64,000 nucleotides of DNA, from assembly GCA_004794655.1 (NCBI GenBank), contig SMMW01000147.1, positions 1,548,001-1,612,000 of the forward strand, given 5' to 3'. Origin of the DNA: Marisa cornuarietis (taxonomy: Eukaryota > Mollusca > Gastropoda > Architaenioglossa > Ampullariidae). This document shows, one piece after another, positions 24,182-38,418 of the stretch; the first letter of the stretch is position 1, and every line of letters starts with the position of its first letter. Under the pieces are notes generated by a model. The model was given only the letters and a program-made list of their open reading frames with translations. It was not told the DNA's origin and ran no database searches. The translations under genes were made by a program, and so were the position numbers.

Positions 24182-27100
24182 ATGACTCATAGTCATTATG
24201 ACATGGGGGAGATACCAGCATATTTACAATACAAAATAGCATGTTCAACAGCAATCTATAGGCAAATGTACATTTTCATATAATTTAGACCGGAGTAAAT
24301 GGTCATCAGGTATATTCTCTTCCCAAAGTGGCATGACTAACTGTATATGTAGGTATTTCATTATACTTCCATCCATATACACACATATATATATATATAT
24401 ATCTGTAAGTAGTTGAAACATTGCCCGTTGAATAGCATGGTATGTACAGCCCCATCTAAATGTACACAAACAAACCACTTATTCCAGAGGTATAATAAAT
24501 CAATATGCAAAGTTTCAATTCATTAACATACATATACATAGGGTATTACTCTGCCTCCCAGGCAAGCAATATACATAGATGTCTGCATATTTTCATCCCT
24601 AGTAGCACATTCTTACTGCCTCAGCAGCTTGCATTGGAAGTAAGCCAGTGAGTGTCCATAACTACTCTCAGAAAACGCTGATTTATAAGTATATGCTTTC
24701 ATAATGACTTATGGCTTACATACACACATACTATTTAACTTACATGTATAGACTCGGCTACATTTAAAATAGTCCCATTTACATAAAAGTATCCATTGTT
24801 ACAGAAGAGAGAGACAATTGACAAATGATATCTTTAATGTCACTGACATCCTCACAGAAACAGAAAAAGGTCTGAATTGCGTACCTGCGGTGGGAGGGGT
24901 GAAAATGTTCGGGGCGAGCGAAAAGAGAGAGTGTATCAATAAACTGATTGTAGAATATTTGTCTTTTCCAAGAAAAGACAGTTTCCAAAAAGTTAATGAA
25001 AGTTACGTCAAGAATGAGTTAAGGCTTATATATGTTCCACATTTATTCGCACGCAGTAGTGTTCATGTCGCACTGCAGAAACAACGAAGGCAGCCTCAAT
25101 CTGCTGCTCCTGCATGCAGGTACAAAGAATCAGTGGCCCGATGGAAGCGGATGAAACTCTCGACAGGTCGTGCCTGTCATAGCGTAGAATTGCAGACACT
25201 TTCAGAGGTGTCTGCCTGTTAAACATTCTGAAGATCACTCTGGGCTGTGTCTGTGACTTTGGAGCAGGTGTATACAACACGTTCTTGTCATTCATTGATA
25301 ACACTATTGTAAAAACAGATAAACGAGGACAGCACACTATATATACCGAATCTATAAAGTAGGAAAAGAAATCTCTGGGAGACTGAGAAAGAAATCGGCT
25401 TAAAGAGAAGAAAAAGTGCTGTCGAGACTTCATCACGACAGTCTGAGTGTGGATATCCTAGCAAAGTCTCATGTCGAATATGGCACTCAGGTATTTAAAT
25501 GTATTGACAATTTCCTACTCCTCGTCACGCATGACAGCTATGGGACTTGGTGGAGAATTCCGAGGGAAATCAATGACAATATCTAAGGTTTTACTTACAT
25601 GACGTTTCAAGAAATTGCCATCGCGCCATGCATTAAATTCATCTAAGGCTATACTATGGGAATCTTCTACCTAAGAGAGATGGTTGGATGGTGTTGAAAG
25701 CCGTTGAGAAATCAGCAAACGGCATAGGCATGTGGTTTCTCCAGGTGTTTGTACAGAGTATGGAGGATAAACATTTTGACATCATCAACACTTGGCTTGG
25801 TAACCAAACTGCAGTGGGTCAAGACATTTCTTAATGGCATTTAGAATCAGTTCTGTGATGATTTTCTCCAATAGTTTTATGACCAAAGATGCCAAGGCAA
25901 CTGGTCTACAGTCACTGAGAAGCTGAGTTAAAGCTTTCTTCGGAACTGGTATGATGGGAGACAATTTCCAAGCAGCGGGGATAGATAGTGAATTTAGAAA
26001 GCGATGAAACAGGTGTTGGAGAGTTTGTTCGCTGAAAAACAGAATATTCTGCAATAAATACCATCTGGACCAGGGGCCAGTTGCACAACATCTTTCTAAT
26101 TTTAAACACTTTTGGCCTTAAATCTTTTTAGATAATCAGTTTAAAGTGCACACCACAATTTTAGAATTTTTAAAACTAAAACTGCTTTAAGTAACATAAA
26201 TTTATTTAAGTCTGACTTTCCGTCCTGTCAGTACAATTTTTTGTATGTTCTTGTGCAATGTATCTAAATGGCAAAGAAGAGATTTTGCTTCTTTAAAACA
26301 GTTTTAAGGTTTAGAAACATGTGCAACTGGCCCCTGGAGCCTTGCTTATATTTACTCGCTTACACGGCTCCGTGACTTGCTGTTTATGAATTTCAACTCT
26401 CTGGCGACGGGATTGAGAAACGTGAGGACTTCTTTATTCTTCGCAGAGAAGTCATGTGTCTCGAACCGAGTAAAGAAAGCGTTTATAAGCATTAGGCAGG
26501 CCTTGTAACGTATGAGATGGAGATGTTATAGAGTGGGACATGTTACATGCAGGTCATAGGTCCCAAGAATCGATAAGAAGTTCACAAAAATGTTTGAAGT
26601 CTCAATGTAAGATTGTCAAGAAAAATCGAGTCAAGATTGTGAATTACATCTACAATGCACTGTAACTTGTTTGGAAACATTTGTACCGAGATGAATGTAC
26701 ACATGGGAGAAAAGCAGCTGGAGAAGTTCTGTCGGTATTAACAGGCGCAGAAAAATCGTAAGCTGTTCAAGGTCGCGAGTACACATCCTTTCTCGAAGAA
26801 TTAACATATTACTGTAATTTTTTTGTACAGACGCCTCTACCACACGGCTTACCTGTAATTGTGGCAAATTTATCTGGTCTAAATGGGCCGCAGAAGTCGG
26901 TGATGTCACTGTCGTTTAGTCAGGTTTCAGTAAATGTCAGCAAGCAAGTATCCCTATGTAATTAAAAGCTGGGAACCCACGCTTATATCGCTTTAACTTC
27001 GTCGATCTCGTTATCTCGCAACTGAGATTCGATAAACAGGACAGGTGGAAGGGGTGGGTTCTTGTGCTGATCATCAAGGCAAAACGTCTTCAGTATCCGT

Positions 27101-30100
27101 TTCCCGCCCCACCTCTGCGCCTTCTCTTTATAGACCTGCGACTGCGAGATGGTGAATGCAGCAGGATGTCGACATGTAGAGCAGGAAAACTCCGGATAAC
27201 AGAGGGAGAGGAGCGAAGAAGAAGCAAGAGCTAACGGACACAACCATCTGAAATGAAAAAAATTGCCAAGCAAAGACCGTGTGCACGACCATCATCACAC
27301 ACAGTCGTGTCTAGCAAATGTTGGGTACACAGCACAGGAACAGTCGAATGTCGAAGAAAATGTAGAAGATTGAAGAAAGAATCAAGAGCTGCAAATGTCA
27401 CACAACGAGAAGTGGCCATCTAAAAAAATACTTATGCTGGCTTGCCTCTTAGGTCTTGATTTGGAGTTGTATAATGGGGACAAACTAGGTTTTTCACAAA
27501 TTAATTAGCGCATACCACAAACAAGAGAACATGATGCCAAACAGCTGCGTAGCATTTTGCTGTATGTAGTATGTACACTAACCGCAAGCTAACTTATTAA
27601 TAGTGTATCCAGCAAAATGCGTGTTTTGCTATGAAAACAGACAATAAGTAAGTAAAGCAGTTGTTTGCTACATTACAACCTTCTATTTTACTTTACCCAT
27701 TTCTGGAATACTGCCAACGGAAAGGAACACCACCCCAACAATGTTGTTAACAATAGTCAGCACGACGTTCGTGGTTCCCTCTCCTGTTGGGTAAGCCAGT
27801 TCGCAAGCCAGCTCAAACACCAGGGGTACTGTGGAGGTCAGCATGGTCGTGCCGACGATTATAGTTGCGTAGAACAGTGCTGTAACGACAGAAATACACG
27901 TGTACGCTCATTAATGCAGGAACACACACACACACACACACACTACAGCTATATATACACACATAAAGTACCCGTCAGTTCAAACATGTAATGCCGGAAT
28001 GTGTTTGCGATTAGACAAGATGACACAAAAAGATAAACTTATCTCGTGCAAATGCCGTGATTAACGTGTGTGCACGTGATAAACCCGGGTTTTATTTTAA
28101 CAAAAAATGTACGTTTTTTGAGTGCGACGTGAACTTATATATATATATACACACACAGGTGGACAGATGCACGTGCATAACGTGCACATTTGTAAGCGGA
28201 TGAGGGCGGCAGACTGCAAGGCGAGTCCTCTACCTTCACTGCCTATGTAACTTGTTTGAAAGCTGACGACTTGTCTAGAACATTGATTGGACTGTTGAAA
28301 GTTGAAGAAGAAGAGAGAGAGAGATATATAGCAGGATGAGAGAGATAACGTTAGAGCTCTCACCATCAGAAGCTGTCACAACATCGATACAAGCCAGAGC
28401 AAAGATAAGAAAAGACACGCTGCCGACGAGGTACATTGAAAACACGAACCACTTCATGGCACGAGCGAACACGTCGGCGAACCTGTGAAACAACGCGAAC
28501 AAAGCATAAGACACACGAGCTAGCAGGAAAAAAAAAACAACACTTTCAACCTACCCAGTAGGCATGCCACCCGTAGAAGTTCTATAAGTATACTTTTAAG
28601 CTGCTAGTCTAACACAAGTCTAGAAAAGCTGGTTAGAAAACTTAGCCAGACAATGACAGACATCTATATCTGTGATCATCGCCTGCACAGATGTTCAAGC
28701 TTTGTTTCAGTGCAAAGGACTTTCTTACTGAATTCTACCATGATCCAAACTAGACTCTTTGTTTTTGGTGCTCATGTGGAATTAGTATTAGTGTTAGCAA
28801 TGTTTTATCTGTTTACGAAATTTATTATTTTATTTACTTTGTACCATGCTTAGTCTTTTTTTTTCAATAAAAATCACAAGAACAATGTTACTACTAGAAA
28901 GAACGAAAAGATAAAAAGAAAAGGTAATGCCAGCCGGACCCTGAGTTATCAACAGGTTCAACAAGTATATTTGTAGCAGCACCTGGCAATAACCAGCGAC
29001 AGGAATGCAGCCGATAAAATGCTGTAAAATCCGATCCAGCCAGATTCTTTCTGTCGACAGATTAAAGAAAACACGGAATGGTAATAGAAAAGAGAGAGAG
29101 AGTAAAATATGCATATTATATGGTGTGATGTTACTAAATTAAGTCGTCGGATACAGTATTGGTATCGATGGATTCTTTCAGTACCATTTTGAGTTACTAG
29201 CTTCACTGCCCAGGGCTAACAAAAATCACGTGCTTTATTTCTTCTCATTATTTTTCAACACGAACACTCAATGTTAAATCAATAAATTTTAACTCAATCG
29301 GCTGCTAACTCTGGTTTTAAGATTTGGTGTATGGGAGGGGGATGGCCTAAGCATGCTGCTTAGCAAGAAAGAAAAACGGAATGAATGAATGAATGAATGA
29401 ATGAATTTACTTCTTGAAGAAACGTGATCATGTCATAAACTCTTTATCATTTGTGGAATAAAGTTAAAGCGTGAAGAAGTATGTTTTAATCCTTAATTAT
29501 AGACGTCGTTGCCATATCGTTAGAGGAGGTCTTCAGTTCGTTCTTGTTGTCGGGGGTCCACTTTGTCTTTCGTTCGTTCTGCGCGTGGCTCTGACAAAGA
29601 TGTTTATGGACAGAAAGTGGAAAGATCTTCACCTCGTCGATGCCATGGGGCTTGAGGTCTACGCTGATCACCGTAGCCCAGCTGTTGAGGACGCCCAGAG
29701 ACACACTGTAGATGGTTGCTACCAGCCAAAACTGCTTCCTCCTGAAACAACAACAGTTAAAGGTCTGCAAGAGTAAATTTTCTAAGCTGAAAAGTAAAGA
29801 GAATATTTTATCTACCTCTCTGAGAGTGAGCTTCTCCTCCATTTTGTAGATATAGCCTGCAGACGCTAGCATGCACAGTAAGAGGTGACATATACTAACA
29901 TCAGGAACTACGTTCTCAAGACTACCGCCAATGGAAACGCTGGAGCTGTGTTAATAAGACGTAGATGTACGTGATGCCGTGATATTTCTTCAGTGTAAGA
30001 TGTCACTATGCTTTTATCTTGTGGCTTTACATTGTCGTTTCATTCCTAATCTCAGAATAAAATAAAAAAACAGCTAGCTGTCACCTGAGCAGGTGTTTGA

Positions 30101-33100
30101 GACCTTGGAGAAAGTTTTCCCTCTGAATGCCGGCTGAAGTACACGGAGGAGTAGGAGGTTTGGTTGGAAAGTAGATGAGAATCACTAGAAAGAGCGCAGC
30201 GCACCATACGGCCTCTGGAACAGAATGAGATGACACACAGAACCAAATGACGTGCCGCAAGAGCATCTCAAAGAATCTCTAAAAGTACTACTAATAGCCA
30301 TGGGTAACATAACTAATAAATAAACATTTAAAACAGAGTGTATGAAGCAGTATACATTAACCAACCACAAAAGAAGTATTCCTCCAAATTTGTTATTTAC
30401 CCCATTTCTTCCTTTAAAACACCCACCCCAAACACCACCACCACCACCCCACACACACAGCGCCTCACTCTGGGTTACTTATAAGATCATGTATATAAAG
30501 ATCTTTTCTCTTTTCCACAACTGGAAGACTGGTTGACATACCGATGATCATGTACAGTCGAATGCCGTCCCTTCTTTTGGCTACATCAGAAACTTCTGGA
30601 ACCACAAACCAAACTTCATAATTATTTGTGCGCTTATGCATCAATTCACAACAATAGCTTTTTGAGGCAAATGCTGAAAACCTAAGATGAAAAGACACAT
30701 TTTTCTTAAACTAAACGATGTCAAAGGGGAAATTTTGTATCACTGAGTAATTTAAATCTATTCTTCCTTCCCCGAGTGTGCGTTCGTGCGTTTGTGCGTG
30801 TGTATTTTCGAAAACTATTAGCTTTTTAAAGAATTCCACTAGCTTGTTTGAAGATTCTTTAATTTTTATTAAAAGTGCATAAAGCATACCAAGAAATGTA
30901 GAGTTAAGACAATCGTGTAGCGCTGAGGAGGTCGTATTGCAAGCAAAATTGGTGTCGTTTATCCTGAAATTAAAAAAATAATTAATAAAAGTCTTAGAAA
31001 TGCTTGTATTCGTATAAATAAATACTTAATAAACAAAAATGTTAATGCGAAACCTTACTGTAATCTCTGTCATGACATTTTATTCCACGTTAATAACGCA
31101 GGTAGTTTTAATTATGAAAATTGCTATATCTGTCTGCAATGATGGTTAATATTAAACTCAAAAGTTCAACGATTGTTTATATTAAAGGAATATACGGACG
31201 CACACATTTTTTAATTATTGAGTAAGACTCCCTGCAAGATACTGTTTCCACAAATCTGATTGAAGATTTCCTTCCATTCTTGAATCGCACACCTGCCCAT
31301 GATGTCACGATCATACACGATCGTTTACTTTGTGAAAACCTTAGCCAAAGGGAGAGGTGGAGGGAGAGGTGGGAAGATAGGTAAATCATGAATATCGTGA
31401 CCTTTCGATTTTGACCTCCTTCTGTGCATGATGTTCATAGGCTTGTATCTCTAAAATGCAAGGATGGGTATTCACCCGGATTTGAGGAAACAACATCTAT
31501 CACTGAGCTTTACCCAATAATTATAAAAAATTAGCATCCTCTAGACCTTATAAAACACGCACGAAGAGGCCTATTCTTGAAACGTTTTATTGAATATTGC
31601 AAGGGCTGAGCTATATATCCACACTGACAATAGATGAAGAGGTGTGTAGATTAGCTGACAGGTGAGAAGGCAAAAAAGATAGATAAGAAGCTTACTGTAA
31701 CAGTGACGACTGAGTACTGTTTGCAGGTGTATTATCTCCACTTGGAAGGTCTGCTACGAGATAGGGTCCTGCAAGAAAAGAAACGTACAGCAACGTCCTA
31801 AGCAGCTGGGTGTGAGATAGCAGCTGTTCATAGACATACAAGTCCACTCCGGCCCCACCCCCGCCATCCACCTTTATTTCTCGCCTGCCCTTGCCCTGAG
31901 ATTTGATGTGAAGTGTCATTGTCATGGCTTTTATGGGCAATGCAGGAGCACTTAAAACAATGTAAAGAGCAGAGAAGTGGTCTGCAAGAGCAGTGCTGAC
32001 ATCACAAGGTACAAGAAGAGGCCCAGAAAAATGACCTGACATACGGTCCTGAAACCACAAGACCGCAAAGAGGCATAAAAAAGAAAGAGATAGTAACGAA
32101 AACATAAAAAGATACTGTCCACACGTCTAATCAACGAGAAATAAACGAAAAGAAAGAGAAAAGAATTGAAGAAAAAGATCCAGCTCACCCAGGATGAAGG
32201 CGACGCCCACACCCAAGTAGTTGATGACGCAGCCGATGGCCGTGGCTGTGGCTCGCTCCTCGGTGGGAAACCAGACGGCGGACACGATCGGGGGCCCTCC
32301 CATGGCCACTGGGCCACCCAGACCGTTGAGCAGTTGACCGGTGTGAATCAGCCTACACACCATTCGGTGGGGAGAAGGGAGGGAGGAAGGATCGCTTAGT
32401 TCGATCACAAACATTAGTGGATGTATATAAGTAGACAATATGAGACAGGTAGACGGTAAAGCAGAGAAGCAGACAATCAAAGAAACAGGTAGACAATCAG
32501 AGACAGGTGGATATAACGCAGGCATCATAACTACAAATTACTCAGATTGACCTAGGGAAACGCTGTCAGCTCTCTAAGCCATCTCAATACTCTGGGTTTT
32601 TTTTCAGGATATCTAATCATATCCATCATTCTATTCCTGCTATCTATATTCCTTTACCGTCGCATACCACATACTATCTTTCTCATAGTCCCTACCTACA
32701 GCCTTTAATTTATCTGATCCATGCAAGTGGTTTAAAAAACAGCTTTCAATATCACGACAAAAAAAAAACAAAAAAAACCGGTTGACCACTCGCAGACAGG
32801 TATGGCTGAAATGTCACCTCACAGTTTGGTCTGAAGGGACAAAATGGGTCAGAAGACGTGTCTGAGCGTGGCTTGGTGGGAGGAATTGCAATAAGTCTAT
32901 GAAGGCTGATTTGAGTCCAAATGGTCTTGGAGGACTGGATAAGGAAGAACAGGGGAAGGGCAGCGTTAATATGAAAGTCGGAGCGATTAAGAAACTCCAC
33001 ATTTGTGAGAGGCCACAGGTCCAGAAACATTTCTGAACAGCCACAAATCTAGCGGAGATAAATCTTGTAGGGATTTTGTCTGACTCTGAATTGTTACTTG

Positions 33101-34876
33101 GACTTTCACCTTGCAAACTTATGTGTCCCCACCGATGATCGTTGACGAGTGTGTTGCTAACTATCGAAGCTAGACTAGCATGAGGACAGTAGATTGTAAG
33201 CCGTGAGATTGGAACATTGAGCTGTAAAATTACTGTTGACTTCGTGAGCTGCGCTGCGATGACACATGAAGCTATTCGAGATATACTAACATTGTCATTT
33301 AGGTATATAAACTGCTGTATTCATTTTACCGGTTACTATTACATCATTTATCTTACTTATTATTATTATTTTGCTTTATACTTGTAATAGTGTGCTTCGT
33401 GATTGTGTGTATGCGAGTGATTGAATTATTATGTTGCAACTCCATTACCCAAATAGGTCCGTAACAACAAGCTCATAAATAATTACAGGCGACAGACCAT
33501 GATGCGGCAGGTGTTTCCATGGTGATGCAGCGCAGTGCGGTTCCCACGGCAACCAAGAATGCGGACGAGAGACAGGACCAGCGGAGACCTGTAGAAGTCT
33601 TGCGGCGTTATACTGAGCTATGGATGATTTACTGAGAGAACAGCTGCGGGGGGAAATAGATTTTACTAAGAACCCCTCCCAATTATAAACTCCTTTGTCA
33701 ACGTTCTCGCTTAGCTGTAGTTTGTTGTAAAGTATCGTGTGCATTTCATTTAGCAGCTTAATCTATATGACCTGTAATGAAAGCGACAGTCATGTATCTA
33801 TTCACCTATTCATCCATTACAATTTTCATCCATTTCCACATCCACGGGCTTATGAATTAATATCTCCATACGTACAAATATTTATACATACGTGAACAAA
33901 CAATATTCCCCATTTGCTTAGCATTTATTCCAATAACAAAGATTTCTTCTGCTACAGTTACAGTAGTTCTTTTACAATCAAGTATATTTACATTTCTTTA
34001 TAGCCAACCCTTTTTTAAGAGAAGTAAGGAAAAAGGTAATCCGATTTGAAATCGCCCACGACTCCTTCCATTTTGTATGTCAGGTCCCCCTATTGCACGA
34101 TATTTATACTCCTCTGTCACTCTTTGGATCTTATTTCTTTGCCGTCTAACATGACGTTCATACCCCCCCACCACCACCACCACACCTTGTTTTTCGCACT
34201 GACCTTTGACATCGAGCATCCAAGAATAGAAGACTCCGCCGATGATGTAGGCGATGGGACCCCAGTTGCTGAGAAGGAAGATGTCTCCATCGGACCAGCC
34301 GAAGACTTGTTTGCTGGAGGAAGAGATGGGCCCGAAGGTGTTCCACACGCATCCTTGAGTTGCTGTGTATAGTCCGTACACAACCAGCACGTACCAGCGG
34401 CGTTTGAGCACTCTGACCTCCTTCTGTTGTTCGTCTTTGTCGAGGTCGTCCTTCTCGTCGTCTGCAGCTTGCCGCGTTTTGATGCCGTCTACTGTCGGAG
34501 CGTTTATGGTCCCATTTTCCATTAAGATCTTGGTCTTTCTGCTCCCCTCAACTGCCATGGCTGCAAGGTCAGTTTGGACATGTCTCTCGGTCCCATCTCT
34601 CTTTCCATTCTCATCGCTTATCTTCTTACCGTCCAGAACCTTGTCGTTCTTAGTCGGATCCTCGCTGGCTTCCTCTTGTTTCTCAACCTGAACAATCTTG
34701 TCACTGGTGGTGCTGTCCTGTTCACCGTGTTGCTGGACGTGGTTGTTTGTGTCGTCTTTGATTTCACCTGCAGAAACATCCATTTGAGGATGCTCACGAT
34801 ACAGTGGTGTACTGCCAGTTACCTCAGCAGACGATGTAGTTGGAGTTATGTCCTCAAGTGGCAAGGCATGGTCCAT
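23871..34876 (-). CDS. SLC49A4-like MFS transporter, copy A, 12 exons
   Basis: Member of the SLC49 branch of the major facilitator superfamily, closest to SLC49A4 (DIRC2), whose vertebrate form is a lysosomal transporter. Exons (5' to 3'): 34204-34876, 33498-33588, 32189-32352, 31696-31768, 30890-30963, 30542-30595, 30085-30214, 29633-29741, 28983-29050, 28364-28482, 27697-27879, 23871-24031; 1899 nt, 632 aa, all in frame. Diagnostic stretches: RRW at 159 then QGCVWNTFGPIS, LLNGLGGPVAMGGPP, WFPTEERATATAIG, YFPTKPPTPP, SGWIGFYSIL and ELAYPTGEGTTN. The N-terminus (about 158 residues) is hydrophilic and acidic. The loop of exons 4-5 has four N-glycosylation sequons (NST, NDT, NTT, NST). ATG 34876 has an A at -3 and an in-frame stop upstream. 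I saw no clear vertebrate-style acidic dileucine motif. Substrate unknown. Confidence 0.92.
24141..24181. repeat. Compound (TC)n(AC)n microsatellite
   Basis: About ten TC units pass directly into about nine AC units, within the last intron of copy A. Confidence 0.9.
25040..26510 (-). mobile_element. Decayed non-LTR retrotransposon in intron 11 of copy A
   Basis: The minus strand encodes a broken reverse transcriptase. Recognisable pieces in order are LNAFYTRFETHDFS (about 26480-26430), KAxGPDG (split by a MITE), PAAWKLSPIIPVPKK, RPVALASLVIKLLEKII, LDPLQFGYQ, FADFSTAFNTIQPSLL, an NFLKRHVSKTLDIVIDFPRN segment, and a C-terminal EFHPLPSGH-like piece near 25150. Frames change several times and stops interrupt it, so it is dead. 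The order and motifs fit the Jockey/CR1/Rex-type group. It lies wholly inside an intron. Confidence 0.88.
26071..26336. mobile_element. MITE nested in the LINE remnant
   Basis: The ends read CAGGGGCCAGTTGCACA and TGTGCAACTGGCCCCTG-like, an inverted repeat of about 17 bp, over 266 bp of AT-rich interior. It interrupts the reverse-transcriptase reading between the codons for KA and PDG. The exact border and target duplication are ambiguous by a few bases. Superfamily not assigned. Confidence 0.82.
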
Positions 34877-35550
34877 TGTGGATATGAAAATAATGTCGGG
34901 TTACCTCGGTGTTCGCCAGCTAACAGCTAGTTTTAACCAACTTTGTCTTCAATTGTAAGTCAATGTTTTGATGCGTTTCAAATATTAGTCTTGTAAAATG
35001 CTAAGACATTATTAAGCAGATACGTTGCACACATCTTTCTCTGTAATCTTTGAATTATTGAGTCGTGTGCAGTTTTTTTGTTCCGCGGTACTAAATGTCA
35101 CCTGGTCGTGTGAATCCTATGTGCTTATGGTGCTGCTTCATTTGTCTGTACTTATTACTCCACAGGTAAGTGCGATGACTACATATTCTACACAGGTGCG
35201 CAAAAAAGTCGTACAGGGTCAATGACTGGGTGCTTATTATCAGTTAAATCTCTAGTCCAATCGGACTGCATGTTTAGCTTTTTACACGTGGACAGGTGTT
35301 GCATTAGTATCTTTGATTTAGGTCTGTTGAGTTTTCTATAACCTTAAATTATTCAATGAATATTTTCTTTTATTTTAACGTTTGCCTTCCTCCTATTTAT
35401 GTTTTTCCTCTTCTCTTGTTCTGTTCATACAGATTTGTTGTACATTTTACAAGATAGTGACCTTATTTTTAGTTGATTTGACGAATGAGACGATGGTCTT
35501 GAACTGCAGGTTGCATTACAGCACTCGTAAAGGTATAAATAAGAGTCTCA

Positions 35551-35618
<68 letters not shown>

Positions 35619-38418
35619 GTAGCGCAGAGAGGCCGATCTATCTTGGTCGTGATGCTGCGCATTATAAATACTCATAATCATTATTATTATTAGACACATA
35701 CATGCGTAAGTGAACTCTTTCATGCACGAAAGAACTGGAGAATACACTTTAAGAAAGGTACTTTAGGACCAACAGTTGTGAAAGACCCCTAAAACAACGC
35801 AAATTTTGCCAACCCATACAATTTGTTGCTTACAATGTTCCCGAGTCAAACGCAAAGATTGACCCCCGGGTAATTGGGAATGTGGGTAACAATTATGATG
35901 TACATCCTGCCGTTGACGTGAACAAAATCCTGCAGGGGACGTGAAGTACAATAATTACGTACTAGCTACTTTAAATATCGCCACACTGTTCACCAGCCTC
36001 CAATCCTGCTCTTCCCGGAACAAACATAAAAAAACCTAACGACGTGTGACTTAAAGTACAAATATACAAATTTATTAATCATATAAATTATGCAAAATTA
36101 TTTTCTTCTCCCTTGAGAATGATTCCTTCCGCTGGCCTTGGTGTCCAGTTTCTACCTGTCACAGGTAGCCCACTGGTCTTGTAGAAGTTACCGGCACACG
36201 CGCCTTCCCGCTGGTGGAAAGCCAGCGATCGCACAAAAATCACTCGTTTTCAATTCAAAGTATTTCATGGACTATCAGGAACAGAAATATAACTTTTAAA
36301 TCATAATAAAGAACAATTTTTCGTGTTTAGAGTATGTCTTTGTTTTGTGTGACTGGGAGAATAATGGGTATTTTGTGAGGATAAATGGTACCCGCCACGA
36401 AACTCGACAGCCGCGCGGTGGCCATTATTCATGTGCCATGTAATGCGTTTGGATGGTTAGTCGGTATTTGTGCTCGCGTTCACAAGATTTTGCATGGATA
36501 TTGATGTGTACACATTGAATCAAATTTTAGCGAAGATGGGCTGAAATGCCGATATAATTTCTTAATGAAATGTAACGGTTCTGCAGCACAATAGCAGGTG
36601 ATGCAAAATATCCGTCAACTTTGAAATGAAGTCGCTCGACCCACGTTCAAAATACCATGTGCTTCCCTAGATGAGCGTGAAAGAGAATTTTCTGCTGAAT
36701 CCGTTGGTGTGTGACATGGCAGTTTTGAGTTTATGATAGCCAACCGCTTGGCGGACAAAGAGGCTGACCCTTTTTCAAACAGTTGGCTCGAGCGTGGAGT
36801 GACAATGGCGGTTAACCAGGTAATGCGAAGGCAGCGGAACAGTTTGACGCAAATATAGAGAAGTACCTAGGTAAATATTCATTTGAACACTTATTTGACG
36901 AACGCTTGTGTTACCTGTGATTTATTTTGTGTACAACGACACATGGTAGACCTGAGTTGTGGGAATTTTTCGGTTTTGTACATTTACGTTTTCCAAATTG
37001 GTTGTATTTTGTGAAAGAAAAAATAGCACCCATTTTAATCAAAAGGGGGTGAGTGACTGTATTACCCACATTAATTGTTGGGTTATTAACTTATGTTTTA
37101 CTTGGAATGGCGCTTGTGTGTGTTATTTCTCCCGTCACCATCAAGTAAACGTTCGGGTTGACTAAGATCATTTGTTAAGATTTTCGTCAAAGTTCAGGGC
37201 CGTGTCAGAACTTAATCAGATTTAACAGTTTTGGGTATGTATTTTAGAAGTTAAAAGCACAGACAGACAGATAGACAAACAGACAGAGAGTATATATCCC
37301 TGCATAAATATGTATCTGTAATAAACAAAATGCTGTAAGGAATGCTTTTTCAGGACAATTTTATAAGATTATTTCTAAGATATAACACACAGTTGCATAC
37401 AGTTACATGTAGCAAACGCAAAGAGAGAGAGAGAGAGAGAGAGAAGAGGAGAGAAGAGAAGAGAAAAGATTAGAAAAATAGATTGTCGATAGTATATGTA
37501 ATTACTGGGCTCTTTGATAGAACAGTAAAACCATTCGCTAATGACTAAAGTAACCATATACAACATGTTTAGCTTTGTATCTTTGTTACAGAAATTTAGT
37601 CAGTATGCATAAAAGTAAGTAGCATTTTATCCATTTTAAATTTCTGGTTCTTTTACAATGGTGTAAATAAATGAACTGATTTGTGATTTTAAAATATTGT
37701 GGCTAAGAATGTCTTTATCTTTGGACTGCGAAGGGGAAAACCAGCAAAAACAAAGAAACGTGAATGAAAAGACACGAAAAAGCAGTTTAATGGTGTTGAT
37801 TTTATGGTTCAATATGTGTACATTTAAAATCTTTAAAAATTTAAAAAACCATTATTCATTGCGTTGGTATCGAGGAATAAGGTGGTAATTGTCTAATCCT
37901 CAACACTCAAACTATTACAGTCAGATGTTTTCTGCCATTAATGATGAAGTATACACACAACCCTGTAAATCTGTTTGTCCAGCAAGCATTAAAAGGGACT
38001 TTTGTTTTGATTTCAAATATTGTCGCTGCTGTGAAACGCATATTTAAAAAAAAAGTCTTTAACAATTTTCTTCTACTTAAGATAACTCCGGGGAAAAAAG
38101 TGTAACTGCACATTACATAACCTAAAAAACGTACAGCTGATCATATTTGTGTGAACATTTTAGGTATGTTATGTTGAAACTCTCCAACACTTAATATCTC
38201 TTCCTCTTATTTGCTACGACCAATAACTTTTCTAAAATCAGATCGTGAATTAAAACTATTTTTCTGTGTAAGAATGCAAAACCCCTAAAACAATATAAAA
38301 TCATTGTGAGATATATATATATATATACTGTCCTGCTCAGTTATGGATTTTAATGCGAGCTCCCTGAGGTATCGCGAAAACACATCAACATAAAAGGCTT
38401 TTGCGGTGACTTTTGAAG
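34877..38418. other. Intergenic between copies A and B
   Basis: About 3.5 kb holding the copy A upstream region and the copy B 3' flank. A (CA)n tract lies at 35559-35616 and an AG-rich tract near 37420-37460. I recognised no gene, RNA or transposon. A plus-strand ATG near 36804 followed by a GT donor-like site was noted but is unsupported. Confidence 0.45.
35559..35616. repeat. (CA)n microsatellite
   Basis: About 29 CA units following a short CT run. Confidence 0.95.

Noticed and set aside
33998..34203. Extension of copy A exon 1 reading to 33998
   Set aside because: The similarity stops at the GTCAGT donor (34203); the extension is intron sequence read through.
36050..36260. Possible 3' end of a minus-strand transcript
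   Set aside because: Only an AATAAA-like hexamer in a non-repetitive stretch; no coding exon was found upstream of it.
36800..36830. Possible plus-strand first coding exon (ATGGCGGTTAACCAG then a GT donor)
   Set aside because: Five codons with no following exon or homology that I can identify; chance is a sufficient explanation.
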